From the NCBI GenBank assembly GCA_008692225.1, contig VICG01000001.1:2096501-2160500 (forward strand): a DNA stretch of 64,000 nt, written 5' to 3'. Source of the stretch: Monilinia fructicola. Lineage: Eukaryota > Ascomycota > Leotiomycetes > Helotiales > Sclerotiniaceae. This document shows, one piece after another, positions 58,969-64,000 of the stretch. The notes beneath the pieces are model-generated. The model searched no databases and had not been told where the DNA came from. It saw only the letters and a list, made by a program, of their open reading frames with translations. Each line of letters starts with the position of its first letter. The first letter of the stretch is position 1. A program made the translations under genes and the position numbers.

Positions 58969-60388
58969 ATGAGTCCGGCAATGAAGGTGTTAATAATAGG
59001 GGCCGGTAGATTTTCCGTCAGGTTAACCTACTCGCCCTAGCTAACACAAACAGGTACTACCGGCCTCTTGGTAGCTCAAGGGTTGAAGAAAGCAGGCATA
59101 TATTTCGAGGTATTCGAGCGAGCAACCTCAGCCAACTCGACAAATCGTGCTCGCGACTGGTCGATGGCCTTACATTGGGGCTCACAACATCTTAGTTCCT
59201 GTCTCCCGGATGAAATCTTTGAGAGCATCAGATCTCTTGATTGCGACCCATATTATGAAGAAGAATACGGCATCATGCCGTCTTTGTCATTCCATGATGC
59301 GCAGAGTGGAGAGACATTACTGAACATCCCGTCTGAGGGCATCCGACGTGTGAGCAGGAAAAAAATGAGAAACCTGTTCTCCACAGGCCTAAATATACAA
59401 TACAACAAGAGGCTCACTTCATTCACAGCCTCGGATACAACTGTGACAGTGAAATTCGAGGATGGAACATCAACAAGCGGAACCCATCTTGTAGGGGCAG
59501 ATGGGGCGAAGTCCTTACTTCGTACCAGTCTACTCGGAGACGCCGCCGCCCTTACACCTATGCCATACACCATGTACAATTTCAAGACGAACTTTACAGC
59601 TGAGCAGGCTCGTTATCTTAAGGAGACTTCCACTTTTCATCCCATCATGAATTTTGGTACCAATAAAGAGCTTAGAATTTTCTCCATGATATCGATTCTG
59701 GATGTCGTGGACAGAAAAAAGCCCGAGACTTGGATATTCCAGCTGTTGTGGAGTGTTTTTGAGGAAGATCCAAAACATCAAGAAAAGGTAGCTACCATGA
59801 GCAATGAGGAGAAACTGGTATTTCTTCAGAGCAACGCAGACCTTTGGGCTGATCCCTGGAAAAGCGCCCTCAAATGGGTGTCAAAAGGGACCGAAGTAAG
59901 TTTGGCACTTTTGCTTCCCAGGAAACTTCTAAGTGAGCTGATAATGATGAACTTCTAGATTCCTGCGGATGCCTGTATGTTATGGAAGGACCCCGTTCCA
60001 TGGGACAACCATCAGGGCCGTGTAACTCTAGCTGGTGATGCGGCTCATGCAATGCCACCTCGTAAATATTCAATCTCGCCACTATCTATCGAAGCTCCTT
60101 GCTGATATTCGTTCTCTAGATCGTGGCCAAGGCCTCAACAACGCCATCCAAGATGCTGCGAATTATATCGAAGCCATCAAAAAGATCAGTGAGGGGATAA
60201 GCTCTGCTGCGGCAGCCATTTCCGCCTACGATGCCGAAGTACTCGAGCGGGGAAAGAGAGAGATACACATATCGGCCGCTTCATCCGTAGCAACGCATGA
60301 TTTGAATAGATTCACGCAGGGTCCTATGTTTAAAATGGGTTTCAGACAGTCAAAGGCAGCGGATGTGATACCTGCGGTCTCTTGTTAA
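58969..60388 (+). CDS. FAD-dependent monooxygenase
   Basis: Class A (PHBH-type) flavoprotein hydroxylase with NAD(P)H; typical of secondary metabolism or aromatic catabolism, substrate unknown. Exons 58969-59005, 59054-59895, 59959-60061, 60120-60388; 416 residues, no frame break. FAD dinucleotide-binding motif GAGTTG at residues 11-16 (spans the first intron), DG motif LVGADGAKSLL near 158-168, and GD motif GRVTLAGDAAHAMPPHRGQG at 313-332. The middle (residues 180-290) is the variable substrate region. No backbone biosynthetic gene is next to it, so it is not evidently part of a cluster. Confidence 0.88.
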
Positions 60389-60771
60389 GGTATTAATTAG
60401 GCTAGGGATATTGAATTGGTTGGTATCTGGCCATGGGTAACCTACTGACAAGAATAAACTTCTTCACATGATTAGATGTATTCAGCCATGAATTCGGACT
60501 TGTTGGTATTAGGTAAACGTAGGTAGGTACTGTAGGTAGTTTTGTGTACATAGATTACTGAACCAGGTAGTGGAAACGTTATGGAGCAAACGCTTGATGA
60601 TGATACTTCATAGTGTAGGAATAATATAGAACTAACCTTGGAACTAAGGTTACCAATCACTTTATTATTAGATGCAAACCAAATTCTGACGTTGCGAGGT
60701 AACAAACAGGGTTGTCAACCCAAGAGATTCTATTGGTAATTCAATCTTAGACCCAGTACAGTAGCGAAGGC

Positions 60772-60807
60772 AATTCTAATTCTCATTCTAATTCTCATTC
60801 TAATCCT
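60772..60807 (+). repeat. Three copies of a 12-bp ATTCTAATTCTC unit
   Basis: Tandem dodecamer in intergenic DNA. Confidence 0.7.
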
Positions 60808-61184
60808 CTGCATAGTGCATACTGTACTGGAATTCTTCCCGAAAACATTTGCCTTGTGAATCCTCGTACGACATCCGAAAGTTGACAAGAAACAAAAAGA
60901 CCATTTATCCGAACAATCGAACAATCTAGTGACTTGTTCTCCCCATTTTGTCATCATATGTGCCGATCCAAAAATTACGGGGGCGATCGGTTGCCCCCGC
61001 TCACATCATGAATGGCGTGTTCTGTCATTATGTCGTATGACCCCGGCGTCACAATTGAGTTTGGTGAGAAATCCTGCCAATATACCAAACAATTACTTGA
61101 ATTGAGGGAATGGACGAATGATGCATACATGCATACCTAGGTACATACCTACATATCTACATACCTACACGCGCACACACATAC

Positions 61185-61274
61185 AAATATATATATATAT
61201 ATAATGGATTGTAAATTGGAATATGATGGAACCTTGATATATATATATATACATACATACATACATACATACAT
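61185..61274 (+). repeat. (TA)n and (TACA)n microsatellites
   Basis: Two (TA)n runs (61186-61203; 61237-61251) followed by (CATA)n to about 61274, roughly 180 bp before the next start codon. Confidence 0.75.
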
Positions 61275-61446
61275 ATACTGCATATAACTTGATATAAGAT
61301 AACATTAGCAATAAGAAACCATTAATTATCATTAAATCCTCATCATCAAACATCAAAACATCAAAACATCCGAACATCCAAATCTTCGAGAACTCTCACC
61401 ACTGTACCACTCGTCACCAAAAACACAATTCGACAATCCCTTGAAA

Positions 61447-61805
61447 ATGTCAATGATGGCCAAGCGCGAAGCAATAGTCATGACGGTCGCCGCAGTCGGT
61501 GGTCTCATTGGGGCCAACGCACTTTTCAAACCATCTCCTCACCACAGCATCAAGGCCGGCATGGATAGCCAATTGCATTCATACAATGCTCATACAAAGC
61601 CGCATGTCGAACAAGATCCTAGGTATGCACTCCAATTCCGTGACTTTGTACTGGTGCGTTACATACCACGCCGTTGGCTCTCAGAGAGGACGACACTGAC
61701 GGGGGCGATAGGGATACGATTTTTGATCGCACGGCATTGATGGAGAAGGTGAAGGATTCGAAGCCGTGGAACAAGACGTATGCAGAGAAGGAAAGACACA
61801 GATAG
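61447..61805 (+). CDS. Small hypothetical protein with one N-terminal membrane segment
   Basis: 98-residue protein, exons 61447-61622 and 61685-61805 (intron GTATGC..TCTCAG). It starts MSMMAKREAIVMTVAAVGG, has a single hydrophobic segment (about residues 9-27, ending IGANALFKPS), a His-rich middle and a charged C-terminal part (DRTALMEKVKDSKPWNKTYAEKERHR). A basic start plus one helix would fit a mitochondrial inner-membrane or tail-outside protein. Not recognised; the intron is inferred from a sensible charged continuation and a long AT-rich leader before the ATG. Confidence 0.55.
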
Positions 61806-64000
61806 GTGGGAGGACTTGGCTGGAGTTGGAGTATCTGCTATTGAACTTTTGCTTGGCGTGTGGACATTTGGAGTCGGAGAATATGTTGTTGCAATATTCG
61901 CAGCGTCTGGGCTGGCGTTGGGTTTTGGTGTTCGGCATCCTCGCGAGGGAATGAGTGCCAGTTCGTTTCTACGAATAATATAATTGAAATTCGATCTTCA
62001 TCAGCTATGCTTTTATGTTGTTGGGACCGTCTATCATAAACCTCGATATGTAAATGAGAAGTGAAAGTGAGAGGAGTATCTCATGGTTCTTTGAGTTGTG
62101 TATGCCAAATTCGACATAGTTGGGTGATTCACGGTGTCACCACAAACCACCGGTACCTACCTACCTTATCATATGTAAGTGAATTTTGCTGCCAAGAAAG
62201 AATCAGCATGTACTAAAAAATGTACTGCGATGCCAACAAAGGATTGCAAACTTGACCTCGGGAATCTTCAATCAAAGCGACAACAGAACAAGATTCTCTC
62301 CAAATCACAATAGCTTCTAGGAAGATTTATCTACAAGTATTCTGGTATTCACTTCTCAAATCAGGGCTGTGTCAACACCAGTTTTAAATGGGTTTGTTGG
62401 TCCCCGAAGCGACTCGAAGCGACACCCCTGAAAAGAACAAAGTACTCAGAAGTTGTGAACCTAGTCCATCAGCCACTAGGAACCATTGAAACCTCAGTGG
62501 AGGAGAACCTAATAAGATACAGCTGAAAATTCTTGATCTCTAGTCATAGGATCTCAACTCAGAAGCAATGGGCTTGAATAAGAATAACGTACTTGCGCTT
62601 TTCTTTTCCTTCAAGCCCTTGCCAAGAATCACGATTGGGGCTATGATTGACAATACACGGTATGAGAGGCAGAGTTTGATGTACTTAGCCGCGTCCCATA
62701 ACCATTGACAGATGCAGATTGAGTTTACCCCAAATTATGAAGACAGTCAATGGTTTTACTGACAATCTTCCCGTGTCCAGTTTGAAGTCAAATAGAGTTG
62801 CCATTGGATATCTCAATAAACCAGTCAGAATGATCATATACAATGGCCTGATATGAGTCTTGGTATGATTGGCCTTCACAAAAATCAATGATCTAGACCC
62901 CTGTAAGCGAAACTTACATCGATCGCACCGTCGGAACTTGATATTTGACAACAATCACTTCAACAAAACACAACTTGAATTATCTTTTTCCATCATCAAA
63001 GATCTTTTGGTACCTTAATCATCCTGAAACCTTTTCCTTCCATCGGGATCTAAGTGCTTGACTTGCTATTCTGATCGAGATCATTTCTTGCCCAGTTTGG
63101 TAATCATATTTATCGGCTGTGATGGCAGCAATGGCCAGTATGAATACAGCCATGGTGTTAACGGATTAATGCATCAAACTTACCATGAGCATTTTATCCC
63201 AGACTTTACGATCTCCTGGAATTCAACGCCACAGGCTATTATTATTGGAAGGGTTGGCACGAGAATCCAAAAGCTTTGAATTTCTGGTTCTCAGGCCAAC
63301 TGCTCCCATAATGACTCAAACCCATTTTGAAAGAATGTGAGTGGTGAGCACCGTTCTCCTTCTCATTTCCATGCCATAGTTAATGAACCTCCCGTGGCAA
63401 ATACAGCAAATACAAATGCTGCGACGAGTGGGCAGAAAAGAAGGCAACCTTGGTGGTCGAATGGGTGCACCAGGTTACAAGGGATTTTTGAGCAGCAAAG
63501 GTATGAACAGCATGGGGCGGCACTGGGAGTGAGGAAGGCTTTGATGCCACAAAGGAATTGCAAGAGATGGATACCATTACTATTTCAAGAAGAAAAATGA
63601 CCGATTGGTCATGACAAGGTAAGCAAACTTCTCCTTCGGCTTGATTTGACAATTCCTCTAACCATCAATAGTGAATAAATTACACAGCAAAAAAGAGCTA
63701 GAGAATAATTCTTGGTAATAGCAGATTTCGAGCTCTATATGAGCCAGCTACTGTGTACGCAGATAATACGTTGTTTAGGCAATGTAGTTGATTCTTTTCA
63801 GCTTTTCAGCCTTTTATCACCATCGGAGATTCTGGTTTCGTTAAATCAACCCTCTTGAGCCGATTTACACGAAATAAACTCGGCCTTGACCCAAGATAAA
63901 CAATTGGTGTAGAGTTCGCAACTCGATCTGTTCAAATGGATGCAAAAACAATCAAAGCACATTTCGGGGCTACTGCTGAACAGGAAAAACATGATTTGTT
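61806..64000. other. Terminal intergenic region
   Basis: 2.2 kb without a gene I can support. Frames at 62685-62954, 63058-63279 and 63337-63652 lack recognisable features. A gene could begin beyond the window edge. Confidence 0.5.

Larger units (their letters stand above)
60389..61446. other. Intergenic region after the monooxygenase
   Basis: 1 kb with two simple repeats (60772-60807 and 61185-61274) and no gene-like frame. Confidence 0.55.

Overview
The window is nuclear DNA of a filamentous ascomycete, most likely a helotialean leotiomycete in or near the Sclerotiniaceae/Rutstroemiaceae. Reasons: short introns (about 50-130 nt) with GT..AG ends and CTAAC/CTAAT-like branch sites, protein sequences such as Prp28, PalF, SdhB and Rsa4 that read like Botrytis/Sclerotinia relatives, a 2EXR-type gene, CFEM and BYS1 secreted proteins, and intergenic DNA rich in microsatellites and TACCTAGGTA-like motifs. 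No rRNA, tRNA or CRISPR array was seen. Family assignments come from recognising protein sequence by eye; no search was run.

Layout. 1-1803: PRP28 (minus, cut by the window edge) divergent from mitochondrial ribosomal protein mL59 (plus). 2.7-3.3 kb: AT-rich island ending in a 252-bp MITE. 5.8-7.3 kb: delta-12 fatty acid desaturase. 8.3-10.8 kb: palF/RIM8 arrestin of the ambient-pH pathway (minus). 13.9-14.6 kb: meiotic MND1 (minus). 15.1-19.5 kb: a sugar transporter (minus) and a secreted or cytosolic BNR_4-type polysaccharide lyase candidate (plus), divergent from one shared promoter. 20.4-25.4 kb: DPH4 and an M1 aminopeptidase. 25.4-33.7 kb: gene-poor DNA with one 53-codon Cys-rich gene. 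33.7-39.6 kb: CFEM GPI protein and a second MFS transporter separated by repeat-rich DNA. 41.2-44.2 kb: a GC-rich orphan ORF and a broken 2EXR gene. 45.1-46.0 kb: SDH2. 46.6 kb: second MITE copy in reverse orientation. 49.4-62 kb: BYS1-like secreted protein, thiolase, RSA4, MSH4, FAD monooxygenase and a small membrane protein.

Genes work in unrelated housekeeping pathways (splicing, mitochondrial translation and respiration, ribosome assembly, diphthamide synthesis, beta-oxidation, lipid desaturation, meiotic recombination). The one pair that looks functionally linked is the divergent lyase candidate and sugar transporter.

A striking property is that five otherwise well conserved genes between 9.5 and 24.7 kb (palF, MND1, sugar transporter, lyase candidate, aminopeptidase) each carry exactly one small indel that breaks the frame, four of them as one extra base in a homopolymer run. 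This looks more like residual assembly error than five independent pseudogenes, so they are annotated as genes with a frame break. The genes from 45 to 62 kb read without interruption.
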